From the NCBI RefSeq assembly GCF_015668195.1, contig NZ_JADPFC010000006.1:31687-95686 (forward strand): a DNA stretch of 64,000 nt, given 5' to 3'. The notes under the pieces are model-generated. The model was not told the DNA's origin, made no database searches, and saw only the letters and a program-made list of their open reading frames with translations. Below are positions 44,974 to 53,348 of this stretch, one piece after another. Position 1 is the stretch's first letter; the number at the start of each line of letters is the position of its first letter. Position numbers and translations under genes: made by a program. This DNA comes from Romboutsia_C sp015668195. Its GTDB lineage: Bacteria; Bacillota; Clostridia; Peptostreptococcales; Peptostreptococcaceae.

Positions 44974-45432
44974 CTACACCGCCTTTATATCACTCCACAT
45001 AATCATGGCATCTTCTTTGTTGTTGCTATAGTATTCTTTTCTTATTCCTGCTAACTTAAATCCATACTTTTTATAAAGATTTTGAGCAACTATATTTGAT
45101 ACTCTTACTTCTAAAGTCATCGATACTATATTACTTTCTCTACAAAGCTCTACTAGTGACTTAATTAATTTGTCTCCTATTTTTCTACCTCTATAATCTT
45201 CATGTACTGCTACATTAGTGATATGTCCTTCATCTAAAACAAACCATATTCCAACGTAACCTACTACTTTATCATCTATTTTAGCTACTAAGTATCTAGC
45301 AACATCATTACTTAATTCTTTTTTAAATGCATCCTTAGACCAATAATCTTCAAAACAGTTTTTTTCTACTTCAAAAACTCCATCAATATCTTTAGCCGTC
45401 ATTCTTTCTATAACTATACTATTTTCCATCAT
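44974..45432 (-). CDS. rimI: Ribosomal protein S18-alanine N-acetyltransferase
   Basis: 152 aa GNAT enzyme. Acetyl-CoA motif A is VHEDYRGRKIGDKLIKSL near residue 80, followed by LEVRVSNIVAQNLYKKYGF, both close to RimI. Its place between tsaB and tsaD is conserved in Firmicutes and supports RimI. The first two codons are both ATG, and either could start; GAGG lies upstream. It overlaps tsaB by 14 bases. Confidence 0.9.
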   Translation of the reverse strand: MMENSIVIERMTAKDIDGVFEVEKNCFEDYWSKDAFKKELSNDVARYLVAKIDDKVVGYVGIWFVLDEGHITNVAVHEDYRGRKIGDKLIKSLVELCRESNIVSMTLEVRVSNIVAQNLYKKYGFKLAGIRKEYYSNNKEDAMIMWSDIKAV

Positions 45433-46135
45433 TTAACCTCTTCATTTTTTCATCATACTGAACTTCCGCTTGGGACTTTCTAATATATACTGGATTTATA
45501 GTATAGCAATCATGCACATTTATATTATTCTTGTATTTTTGCATACCTATTACACATAAACTACTTGCTTTATTTACATTATGAGAAGGTGCTGGTATAT
45601 GTATATTTTTTATTTCCTTAATCTTATCTTTATATTTATATACAGCTTCTCCAACTAATATCCAATCTTCATTAGAGTTTGATAATTCTTCTAATAAATT
45701 ATCTATCTCTATTACGTCTACACCTTTTAACTCAACTAATTTTCCATCTTCATATTTATATTGTCCCATATAAACTTGAGTTCTTTGTGCATCTAATATT
45801 GAGCATATTTTCTTATCACATAAATCCATGTTACCTGCTAATAATTCAACTGAATTAACTCCTACTATAGGTATATTATTTACATGAGATATTGCCTTTG
45901 CAGTAGCCATACTTATTCTAAGTCCCGTAAATGAACCAGGGCCTTCACATATAGCTATCACATCCATATCATTTACATTTAAATCACTCATCTTCAGCAT
46001 ATTTTCTATCATAGGCATAAGTTTTTGAGAATGTGTTTTTTTTGTATTTACCGTATATTCACATATTAGTTTATCATCTTCTATAACTGCTATACTTGTA
46101 GCAAGTGAAGATGTATCTATTCCTAGTACCTTCAT
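45419..46135 (-). CDS. tsaB: tRNA threonylcarbamoyladenosine biosynthesis protein TsaB
   Basis: 238 aa inactive ASKHA paralogue that scaffolds TsaD and TsaE. It begins MKVLGIDTSSLATSIAVIED and carries ICEGPGSFTGLRISMA near residue 65. It lacks the TsaD metal-binding histidines, as expected. It overlaps tsaE by one base and rimI by 14. Confidence 0.95.
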   Translation of the reverse strand: MKVLGIDTSSLATSIAVIEDDKLICEYTVNTKKTHSQKLMPMIENMLKMSDLNVNDMDVIAICEGPGSFTGLRISMATAKAISHVNNIPIVGVNSVELLAGNMDLCDKKICSILDAQRTQVYMGQYKYEDGKLVELKGVDVIEIDNLLEELSNSNEDWILVGEAVYKYKDKIKEIKNIHIPAPSHNVNKASSLCVIGMQKYKNNINVHDCYTINPVYIRKSQAEVQYDEKMKRLNDGK

Positions 46136-46587
46136 TATTTTGTCAACTCCTCAACTATCTTTTCGTATTTTTTTCCTACTGGATTTAATATCATTTCTCT
46201 AGACATGTCTTTGTATCTTAATTCTATATGTAAGTATTCTTCTGGAAGTATATCTTCTATTAAGTTTGCCCATTCTATTATGCATACTCCTTCTCCATTT
46301 ATATACTCATCATATCCTATATCATACATTTCATCGCTACTACCAATTCTATATACATCAAAATGATATAAAGGCATTTTTCCTTCATATTCATTTACTA
46401 TTGTAAATGTTGGGCTAGTTATGTAATCATCTACTTCTAGAGCCTTTGCAAGACTTTGAGTCATCGTAGTTTTTCCAGCTCCTAAATCTCCTATTAAACA
46501 TATTACACTTCCTGGTGTTAGCAATTTTCCTAATTTATATCCAATTTCTTTTGTTTTATTTTCGTCTTCTAAATATATTTTAATCAT
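46135..46587 (-). CDS. tsaE: tRNA threonylcarbamoyladenosine biosynthesis ATPase TsaE
   Basis: 150 aa ATPase that drives turnover of the t6A complex. The Walker A is GDLGAGKTTMTQ (residues 33-44), with SPTFTIVNEYEG as the switch region and the Walker B-like IIEWAN near residue 108. It is the first gene of the operon; a GGAG site lies upstream. Upstream is a 600-base gene-free stretch with sRNA-like units on the other strand. Confidence 0.96.
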   Translation of the reverse strand: MIKIYLEDENKTKEIGYKLGKLLTPGSVICLIGDLGAGKTTMTQSLAKALEVDDYITSPTFTIVNEYEGKMPLYHFDVYRIGSSDEMYDIGYDEYINGEGVCIIEWANLIEDILPEEYLHIELRYKDMSREMILNPVGKKYEKIVEELTK

Positions 46588-46691
46588 AAATTCATCTCCA
46601 TAAATAGTTTGAAAAAATTATCAACTAGATATTATTATATTATAACCATCTGGTATTATAAAGTATTTATAAATATAATATACATTTGTGG

Positions 46692-46720
46692 TTGACTTTT
46701 TGAAAATAGTGGACTACTAT
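46692..46720 (+). promoter_or_regulatory. Promoter of the first sRNA candidate
   Basis: TTGACT (46692-46697) and TACTAT (46715-46720) with exactly 17 bases between. No coding start follows; a strong hairpin terminator begins about 26 bases after the expected transcript start. Confidence 0.65.
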
Positions 46721-46726
46721 TTAATT

Positions 46727-46873
46727 AAGAATATAAGTTAATTGAAACCATGAAGGTTTTTAGAGGTACAGGTGTATGTACTTTTAAAAACCTTTTTTAA
46801 ATTTACTCTATATTCCTAACCCTTTTTAAAAATTATTTCCTACTGCCTGTAATATAGGCAGTTTTTTCTTTTT
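46727..46873 (+). ncRNA. Candidate small RNA with two terminators
   Basis: From the promoter at 46692-46720 a transcript would start near 46727. A 17-bp hairpin (46753-46769 paired with 46778-46794) followed by six Ts could end it near 46798. Read-through would reach a second terminator (ACTGCCT/AGGCAGT, 46842-46862, then T6CT5) at 46873, passing ATTCCTAACCC. No open frame of any size is present. Neither hairpin has a T run on the opposite strand, so both act rightward, against the flanking genes. Identity unknown. Confidence 0.5.
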
Positions 46874-46934
46874 AATTTAATATTTTAATAATATTCATTA
46901 TCAATAAATTTTTTTATAAAATATGTATATAATT

Positions 46935-47038
46935 TTTCAATATGACAATAATTAGAGTATAAGAAATATTTATTCCCCCAAACAATATATTCCTTATTCC
47001 CCTAAAGCACTTGCTAAGAAATTAGTAGGTGCTTTTTA
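46935..47038 (+). ncRNA. Candidate small RNA with two C-rich single-stranded motifs
   Basis: A weak promoter (TTTCAA 46935-46940, TATAAG 46958-46963, 17-base gap) would start a transcript near 46970. It contains ATTCCCCCA and ATTCCCCTA, then a 13-bp terminator stem (47005-47017 with 47022-47034) and TTTTT. Unpaired UUCCCC motifs are typical of Gram-positive sRNAs that bind Shine-Dalgarno regions. No coding frame fits. Function and expression are inferred only. Confidence 0.45.
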
Positions 47039-47140
47039 CTTTGAATACACATATATTTAAGCCATAATATACTCAAAGAAACAAAGTTAATAATGAATAT
47101 ATTCTTATATAATAAAATATTTGGGTTCTAAATAAAACGA

Positions 47141-47178
47141 AAAATAGAGAGATTAATTTTTATAATCTCTCTATTTTC
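47141..47178. terminator. Terminator of the histidine decarboxylase operon
   Basis: A 15-bp stem AAAATAGAGAGATTA/TAATCTCTCTATTTT lies just past the hdcP stop, symmetrical for both strands. Confidence 0.85.
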
Positions 47179-47192
47179 TCATTTTATCTAAA

Positions 47193-48671
47193 TTACATAA
47201 ATTTAAATAAATATATTAAACCTACTATCCCAAGCACTATTAGCCCTATAGCAACATATCTTTCTATCTTAGTAAATTCAGGTTTGTCTGGCTCTATTTC
47301 TTTTCTTGCTTTTTTAAATACTGGGATACCTATCGCATAGATAATTAATGATATTAATAAATATTCTAACCCTGCTGCATATAATAACCATAACCCATAT
47401 ATAGTACCTATTATGGAAGTTATATATGCATAAGTACGACTTGCAAATATTTTTTTTGGATAAGCATCCTCTTTTGAAGATATTTTATATAAGTATAAAG
47501 TTGAAGCTATATAACAAGGTAAAGCCATAACACTTGTTATACTTAACATCATGTTCCAAGCATTTCCTGTAAAATGAACACATATTAATATTATTTGCAT
47601 TACAATAGTAGAGGCAAGTAATGAAAATGATGGTGCTTCTTTTGTATTTTCTTTTGTAAATACTTTAGGGAATGTTCCACCTTTTGCTGCTGCATATGGT
47701 AATTCTGTTAACATAACTGTCCATATAAGCCAGGAACTTAAAATGGCTATAATTACACCAACATTCATTATTATACTACCCCATTTACCAATTATAGTCA
47801 TTAAGACTGCTGCAGTTGACGGTGGTGCCATTTTAGATACAGTCCCTTGAGGAACTACACCAAGTGGTAATAATGAAAGCATAGTATATAGTAAAAGGCA
47901 AATTAAGAACCCTAAAAATGTAGCTTTCCCAACATCTTTTTGTGATTTAGCTCTACCAGATACAACAACTGCTCCTTCTATACCTGTAAATACCCATAAA
48001 GTTACCAGCATAGTACTCTTAACCTGAGGCAATAATCCACCTAATGCACTATCATGAACTGATTCAACAGTTTTTAATCCCCAAAAATCAGTAAAGAAAA
48101 ATGAAACTTTAAATGATATAGCTAATATTAATATAAATATAGCTAATGGAACTAGTTTACCGATTGTTCCTATTATATTAAAAAATGCAGCTTGTTTAAC
48201 ACCTGATAAAACTGCAAAATAAATAATCCAAAGTACTATTGATCCACAAGCAATAGACAACCAGTTATTCCCACCTGTAAAATATGATGGGAAGAAATAG
48301 TTAAGTGAATCCATTAATAGTACTGCATATCCTACATTGGCGAAAGAGTTACATATCCAATACCCCCATGCCATTAAGAAACCTGTAAATTTACCAAATC
48401 CTAACTCACCATAAGCATATATACCAGTTGTCACATCTGGTCTGGCTGCTGCAAGCACTCTAAAAGTGTTTGCAATAAACCACATACCAAAACCAGTTAT
48501 TATCCATGCAATTAGTATTGCACCGGCAGATGCATGTTGAGCCATATTTTGCGGTAGATTATAAACTCCACCACCTAGCATAGCGCTTATTACTACGCCC
48601 GCTAGAGCAACTACACCAAGCTTTTTAGTGCTATTATCTTTCGCTTCGCTACTGCTACTTTTATCGCTCAT
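47193..48671 (-). CDS. hdcP: Histidine/histamine antiporter
   Basis: 492 aa APC-superfamily exchanger with 12-13 helices. It begins with a Ser/Lys-rich cytosolic tail, then GVVALAGVVISAMLGGGVYNLP, a glycine-rich first helix typical of basic amino acid/amine antiporters (shown in part). It follows hdcA by 95 bases, so it most likely takes up histidine in exchange for histamine. A 12-bp intercistronic hairpin (48719-48758, no T run) lies between the genes and may tune relative expression. A GGAGGG site precedes the ATG. Confidence 0.88.
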   Translation of the reverse strand: MSDKSSSSEAKDNSTKKLGVVALAGVVISAMLGGGVYNLPQNMAQHASAGAILIAWIITGFGMWFIANTFRVLAAARPDVTTGIYAYGELGFGKFTGFLMAWGYWICNSFANVGYAVLLMDSLNYFFPSYFTGGNNWLSIACGSIVLWIIYFAVLSGVKQAAFFNIIGTIGKLVPLAIFILILAISFKVSFFFTDFWGLKTVESVHDSALGGLLPQVKSTMLVTLWVFTGIEGAVVVSGRAKSQKDVGKATFLGFLICLLLYTMLSLLPLGVVPQGTVSKMAPPSTAAVLMTIIGKWGSIIMNVGVIIAILSSWLIWTVMLTELPYAAAKGGTFPKVFTKENTKEAPSFSLLASTIVMQIILICVHFTGNAWNMMLSITSVMALPCYIASTLYLYKISSKEDAYPKKIFASRTYAYITSIIGTIYGLWLLYAAGLEYLLISLIIYAIGIPVFKKARKEIEPDKPEFTKIERYVAIGLIVLGIVGLIYLFKFM

Positions 48672-48766
48672 AATAGCCCTCCTAAATTTTATTAAGTTTT
48701 ATGAAAATTACTAGCTTTAAGTGCATTTTGCAATTTAAACTCTTAACAAAATGTACTTAAAAATAA

Positions 48767-49729
48767 TTATTTCTGAGTACATTCTGTTAATGGTTTAAAT
48801 TCCATCTCATCTAACCACTCATTAAGTGTTAATTGATTTAAACTTGAAAATCCGCTTTCAGGTACTGCATCTCTTGCTAAAGTTACATATGGAGCGCAAG
48901 TTAATGCATTTCCGATTTCACCTGGTTTCATTATTGTATATGCAAATCCTACATAAGTTCTATCAAATACTACATGTGAATCTCTACCACACTCTTTAAC
49001 TGACCAAGCAACTGCTTTTCTGTGTTTTTCTAAGAATTTCTTTAAATCTTCTTCATTATCATTTTTTGTCCAAAGTCCCGCATCTTCTATAAATAAATCC
49101 GCACAATTATCTCTATCATTTGATAATGAAATTGCTATAAATGACCAAACTCCGTAAGCTTCTCCTTCTTTTAAAGGTCTATTTTCTTTTGGTCTATAAG
49201 ATGTAACACTCTTGTTTGCGCATATTACATGAGCTCCTGGTATTGTTGGGAAACGTCTATTTTTTTCTGTACCGAATAATTCAATACCTGCTTCTAATAA
49301 AGGTTTAGCGTCATACACTTTAAGTGGTGTTCCATCAAATTGTTCAACATCAAATAATGGTTGTTCTTTTTCATCCGCTATATTCATATGTGTTGCTAAA
49401 TCATAACCCCATACTTGCCCTGCTATACCACAAAAAGATGAAGCTGTAAGCATATTTATTTGACCGACATATGCATCATTTATTTCCGCCCTGTCATATG
49501 AAACTATTCCGTCTAATAAGAAGTCATCTGTTTTTTTAACTGTACCTACAGAAACTGTAAGAACTGAAACATATCCATTTCCATAAGCTCCTGGCATTCC
49601 GTATCCATCACAGTAACGATTATATGGACTTATAGCTGTTTTATCTACCTTAGCTGCTCTTACTTTTCTTACCTTTCCGGGACCTACCCCTATAGTTCGA
49701 TTTCTCTGTTCTTCTAAATTCTTGTTCAT
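48767..49729 (-). CDS. hdcA: Pyruvoyl-dependent histidine decarboxylase proenzyme
   Basis: Decarboxylates histidine to histamine. The 320 aa proenzyme belongs to the Gram-positive pyruvoyl class (Lactobacillus 30a, Clostridium perfringens), not the PLP class. Self-cleavage should occur between Ser97 and Ser98 in INMLTASSFCG, giving a beta chain and a pyruvoyl-capped alpha chain. The ATG at 49729 is preceded by GGGGAGG at 8 bases; a GTG three codons earlier overlaps that site. With hdcP it makes a pH-raising, energy-yielding acid-resistance pathway. A short palindrome (TACAGC/GCTGTA, 49754-49770) lies just upstream of the site. Confidence 0.95.
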   Translation of the reverse strand: MNKNLEEQRNRTIGVGPGKVRKVRAAKVDKTAISPYNRYCDGYGMPGAYGNGYVSVLTVSVGTVKKTDDFLLDGIVSYDRAEINDAYVGQINMLTASSFCGIAGQVWGYDLATHMNIADEKEQPLFDVEQFDGTPLKVYDAKPLLEAGIELFGTEKNRRFPTIPGAHVICANKSVTSYRPKENRPLKEGEAYGVWSFIAISLSNDRDNCADLFIEDAGLWTKNDNEEDLKKFLEKHRKAVAWSVKECGRDSHVVFDRTYVGFAYTIMKPGEIGNALTCAPYVTLARDAVPESGFSSLNQLTLNEWLDEMEFKPLTECTQK

Positions 49730-49990
49730 TTTGAACACCTCCCCAAAATTATATACAGCAAATCGCTGTACATGAGTACATATACCCTTGACAAAAAAAC
49801 AAAAACAGAAAACGTTTATTTCTTTATATTTAGAAATTTACTAAAGTTCTATATACTTGTACATTATTTTAATGATTATTTATATCATACGCTTTATTAG
49901 ATATAATAAGTTTTTCCTTTCATAATTGTATATTTTTTCAATTTAACCTACTTTTTGTAGTTATTATAATAAATTTAAAAGAAATTTAAT

Positions 49991-50531
49991 ATGAATATAA
50001 AATTAATTTTTATAGATATAAATGGTACTCCTTTAATAGATCAACAAACCATTTCTAAAAAAATAAAACTGCTATTAAAAGCGCTTTTTCTAAAGATGTT
50101 TATGCTGCTATCACTACTGACAGAGTATATTATTGTGCTAAATATACTATGATTAAATCGGATTAAACACTAATAATAGCATCTAATAAGGCTTTTATTG
50201 ATAGAAGTGGTGGGCAAGTTATTTACAAAAACTCATTAACATCTAGTGAATTTAAATATTCTCTAGATACTCCGAAAAAATATAGAGTGTTTTCTTATTT
50301 AACTGCGAACTTTGGTATTGCATCAATTAATGTACTTTCAAAAAATTATATTTATAAATTTTTAAATAATCATCTAAAAGACGATGAAAAAATCAAATTT
50401 AAAATTTTAAAAGAGATGAAATTATGTGTAAAGGTGATAGCAAAAACGATTTATCAATGATTGAATACGCAGGATTTAAAGTTGCTATGGAGAATACAAT
50501 TTATAAAGCAAAAAATTCGTTCAATATATAA
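49991..50531 (+). pseudogene. Broken Cof-type HAD phosphatase
   Basis: The start reads MNIKLIFIDINGT, the HAD motif I (DxNGT instead of DxDGT). Continuing needs a frame change near 50067 to read KSAFSKDVYAAITTDRVYY, and then hits TAA near 50166. A third segment (from about 50167) is open, and after another shift near 50420 reads KGDSKNDLSMIEYAGFKVAM, the motif IV of Cof phosphatases. Total coding is only about 180 codons against about 270 usual. At least two shifts, one stop and an internal loss make it non-functional. Confidence 0.85.
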
Positions 50532-50756
50532 CATCATCAAATACTAATTAAGATGTTGCTAATCTATAGAAAAATCCGTATTAAAAACATGTAACAATTA
50601 ATGAAATATTACATATAAATTAGTTATAAACAGTAACCAAATATGCTTGTATGTACATGTGATTCAGAAAATAATTATATTGTGAAAGCATGATGGAAAT
50701 ATCTTTCTCAGGTGTCCCGTACTGATATAGTAAGTTTTAGTTTTTGGAGGTATTAT

Positions 50757-51080
50757 ATGAAAAACTGGATATACTCTTTATTATCTCTTATCGTATTAGT
50801 TACTATTAATTTTTTATTCTCTAAATTATTTAATACATCATTTATAGAAATGTCATTTTTAACAGGTTTATTAATATCAGTAATTATTTTTTATTTCTCT
50901 AGTGAAGGTGGCTTTTTTACTTTCAAAACTGACCTACCAATTAAGCACTTATTAGAAAGTGAATCTCGTAGAAATACACATTTTTTAAGATTTTATATAA
51001 GTCCTCCCTTTATAGTTTCTGTTCTATATACTATAATTGCTGCTATTTTAAGTATAATTGTATATTGGGAGTATTTTTAG
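50757..51080 (+). CDS. Small membrane protein (DUF3899-like)
   Basis: 107 aa from the ATG at 50757 (GGAGG 7 bases upstream; an in-frame ATG 15 codons earlier lacks a site). Two N-terminal helices (about residues 4-21 and 31-46) are followed by FSSEGGFFTFKTD, a polar segment, and a C-terminal helix (about 81-103). It resembles the uncharacterised DUF3899 group of Firmicutes membrane proteins, but I cannot confirm this without a search. It stands alone between the broken phosphatase and ribU. Confidence 0.6.
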   Translation: MKNWIYSLLSLIVLVTINFLFSKLFNTSFIEMSFLTGLLISVIIFYFSSEGGFFTFKTDLPIKHLLESESRRNTHFLRFYISPPFIVSVLYTIIAAILSIIVYWEYF

Positions 51081-51154
51081 TTAAAATTTAACTTACCAAC
51101 ATATTTATTAGTTTATATAACTTTTTTAAATTTATTGTCATATAAAAAATTTAT

Positions 51155-51196
51155 AAAAATAAAGCTATCCCTTCTAAGAGATAGCTTTATTTTTAT
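51155..51196. terminator. Terminator at the end of ribU
   Basis: An 11-bp stem ATAAAGCTATC/GATAGCTTTAT overlaps the ribU stop and is flanked by A and T runs. It also lies 75 bases past the small membrane protein gene. Confidence 0.8.
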
Positions 51197-51807
51197 TTCA
51201 TTCTATTTAAAACTTTTTCAGTTTTTTTATACATTGGTAATGTTAACAGAGACATTATTGTTGCTTTTAATATATTAAATGGTGCTATTATCCATATAAC
51301 AAAACTTAATTTATCTACGATTACTGGATTTATCGCTGCACCCATTTCTATAACTGCTTCAATTGGCATTATAGTACTATAAAATGGTAACATGATAAAG
51401 TAGTTAGATAAACATCCTACTATTGTCATAACTATAATTCCTAATAAAAGACCAATTATAAGGCTATTTGTTTTTCTTCTTTTGCTATATATATATGATA
51501 CTGTCCATACAAATGATCCACCTATTATAAAGTTTGCTAACTCTCCTACCCCGCCTGTAGTAGACATTCCTGTTATAAATTGAAGCAAATTCTTTAAAAA
51601 AGCTATCATAACACCAGCAGCAGGTCCTAAAGCTATTCCTCCTAAAAGTGCAGTTAAATCTGATATATCTATTTTTAAGAAATCTGGGAATAATACAGGT
51701 ATTGGAACTGATATAAACATCAGTATATATCCTATAGCTGATAATATACCTACCTTTACTAATGTGGATGTAGAAAACATCCTATTACTTTTAATTGTTT
51801 GTTGCAT
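51193..51807 (-). CDS. ribU: Riboflavin ECF transporter S component RibU
   Basis: 204 aa membrane protein with six helices, the substrate-binding subunit that docks to the shared ECF energising module. An N-terminal segment precedes VGILSAIGYILMFISVPIPV and LFPDFLKIDISDLTALLGGIALGP, features of RibU (shown in part). The FMN riboswitch directly upstream makes riboflavin the substrate with near certainty. AGGAGG precedes the ATG. The ECF ATPases are not in the window. Confidence 0.95.
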   Translation of the reverse strand: MQQTIKSNRMFSTSTLVKVGILSAIGYILMFISVPIPVLFPDFLKIDISDLTALLGGIALGPAAGVMIAFLKNLLQFITGMSTTGGVGELANFIIGGSFVWTVSYIYSKRRKTNSLIIGLLLGIIVMTIVGCLSNYFIMLPFYSTIMPIEAVIEMGAAINPVIVDKLSFVIWIIAPFNILKATIMSLLTLPMYKKTEKVLNRMK

Positions 51808-51830
51808 AATTTTTTACCTCCTAATTTTTA

Positions 51831-51872
51831 TTAGGAAAAATAAAAAGCTCGAAGATCTTACCTTCGAGCTTT
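51831..51872 (-). terminator. Terminator of the FMN riboswitch
   Basis: AGCTCGAAG/CTTCGAGCT stem with a short loop, then TTTTTATTTTT in the ribU direction, 24 bases before the gene. FMN binding should favour it and stop ribU transcription. Confidence 0.88.
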
Positions 51873-51928
51873 TATGGATATAGCAAAAAACTATAAATAT
51901 GTCCTTATGTAGAAATATTTCCATAAAT

Positions 51929-52040
51929 ATCTTCTCTCATCCAGACTTTACTGTCGGCTTTGGAATCTCACCAAATCATGCTACTTTTGTAGCTCGCGGG
52001 CTATAACCGCCGGTAGGGAATTTCACCCTGCCCCGAAGAT
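51929..52040 (-). ncRNA. FMN riboswitch (RFN element)
   Basis: The leftward RNA carries all RFN landmarks: P1 ATCTTC/GAAGAT, GGGGCAGGGTGAAATTCC, CTACCGGCGGT, AGCCCGCGAGC, the variable hairpin (GCTACAAAAGTAGC), TTGGTGAGATTCCAAAGCCGACAGT in part, and GTCTGGATGAGAGAAG. It is followed by an intrinsic terminator and ribU, so it is an OFF switch for riboflavin uptake. Confidence 0.98.
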
Positions 52041-52170
52041 CTTCAGAAACTATTTAATTTTCCGTATATTTTAATAATATTAAATAGTTTATTCAAAGTC
52101 AACTGGTTATTAGATATAAGTTTTTTGATATAGTTTTTTTATTACGATGACAATACTATTATACCCATAT

Positions 52171-53328
52171 CTATCTTCTATAAACCACTTTTCCATCTAT
52201 AATAGTCATTAGTACATTGCTTTGTATTTCTAGAGGGCAACCATCCCATACAACTATATCTGCATCTTTTCCAACCTCTAAAGATCCAACTCTATCTTCT
52301 ACACCTAAAGTTTTGGCTGGGTTTATAGTTATAGCTTCAAGGGCTTTTTCTTTTTCCATACCATGTTTTACTGCTATTCCAGAGCATATTGGTAAGTATT
52401 GTACTGGTATTACAGGATGATCTGTTGTTAACGAAACTTGAAGCCCTTCTTTTGCAAGTATGCCTGCTGTATCAAAAGTCAGATTTCTAAGTTCTATTTT
52501 AGATCTTTCTGATAATGACGGTCCAACTACAACAGGATATCCTTCTTCAGCTAATTCATCCGCTATAAGATGCCCTTCTGTACAATGATCTAAAGTTAAC
52601 TTGATATCAAATTCTTTAGCTATTCTTATAGCTGTAAATATATCATCTGCTCTATGCGCATGAACTTTAAATGGTATTTCACCCTTTAATATAGGTATCA
52701 TACATTCCATTTTCATATCATACTCTGGCTTATCATGATCTTCATGTTCTTCGTATAATTCTATTTCTTCTAAATATTCTTCAGCTTTTTTTAAATGCTC
52801 TCTTAAAAGTGCTGCTATAGCCATTCTAGTTTGAGGCATTTTTTCATCTCTTCCATAACAGCTCTTAGGATTTTCTCCAAATGCAATTTTTGATGCCACT
52901 GGATTTTTAAGAACCATCTTATCTATTCTTTTCCCATAAGTTTTTATAGCTATACATTCTCCACCCATAACATTAGCACTTCCAGGTGTAGTACATACTG
53001 ATGTTATACCACCTTGAACTGCTTCTGTAAATGTATTATCCATTGGGTTTATACCATCTATTGGGTTTAAGTGTGGTGTTATAGGATCTGTTTCTTCATT
53101 TCCGTCAGCACCTTCAAATCCCATTCCATCTTCCCATAATCCTAGATGTGTATGTGCATCTATAAATCCTGGAAATACAAATTTACCTTCTACATCTATT
53201 ATTTTTATATCCTCTTGAGAAGTTATATTACTTCCTATTTCTTTTATTTTTCCATTTTCTATAAGGATATCTCCTTCAATTATTCCATTTGTTATAGTGT
53301 TTATTACACCATTTTTTATAAGAAGCAT
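52171..53328 (-). CDS. Metal-dependent amidohydrolase
   Basis: 385 aa amidohydrolase-superfamily enzyme. The N-terminal beta-sandwich is followed by the metal-binding HxH in FIDAHTHLG near residue 60. Further candidate ligands are KVHAHRADD near residue 223, DHCTEGH near 246 and TTDHPV near 304. The C-terminus returns to the sandwich (SLEVGKDADIVVWDG). Overall it looks like imidazolonepropionase/dipeptidase-like members, but the substrate is not clear. It lies 20 bases downstream of tex and is likely co-transcribed. Confidence 0.85.
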   Translation of the reverse strand: MLLIKNGVINTITNGIIEGDILIENGKIKEIGSNITSQEDIKIIDVEGKFVFPGFIDAHTHLGLWEDGMGFEGADGNEETDPITPHLNPIDGINPMDNTFTEAVQGGITSVCTTPGSANVMGGECIAIKTYGKRIDKMVLKNPVASKIAFGENPKSCYGRDEKMPQTRMAIAALLREHLKKAEEYLEEIELYEEHEDHDKPEYDMKMECMIPILKGEIPFKVHAHRADDIFTAIRIAKEFDIKLTLDHCTEGHLIADELAEEGYPVVVGPSLSERSKIELRNLTFDTAGILAKEGLQVSLTTDHPVIPVQYLPICSGIAVKHGMEKEKALEAITINPAKTLGVEDRVGSLEVGKDADIVVWDGCPLEIQSNVLMTIIDGKVVYRR

Positions 53329-53348
53329 ATCTTCCCTCCTAATATGAT

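Noticed and set aside
48733..48750. Rex operator-like TTGTTAA-N4-TTAAATT between hdcA and hdcP
   Set aside because: The second half matches poorly and it sits in the loop of an intercistronic hairpin rather than a promoter.
49807..49820. CcpA cre-like AGAAAACGTTTATT upstream of hdcA
   Set aside because: Three mismatches to the consensus; symmetrical AT-rich CG-centred words are expected by chance.
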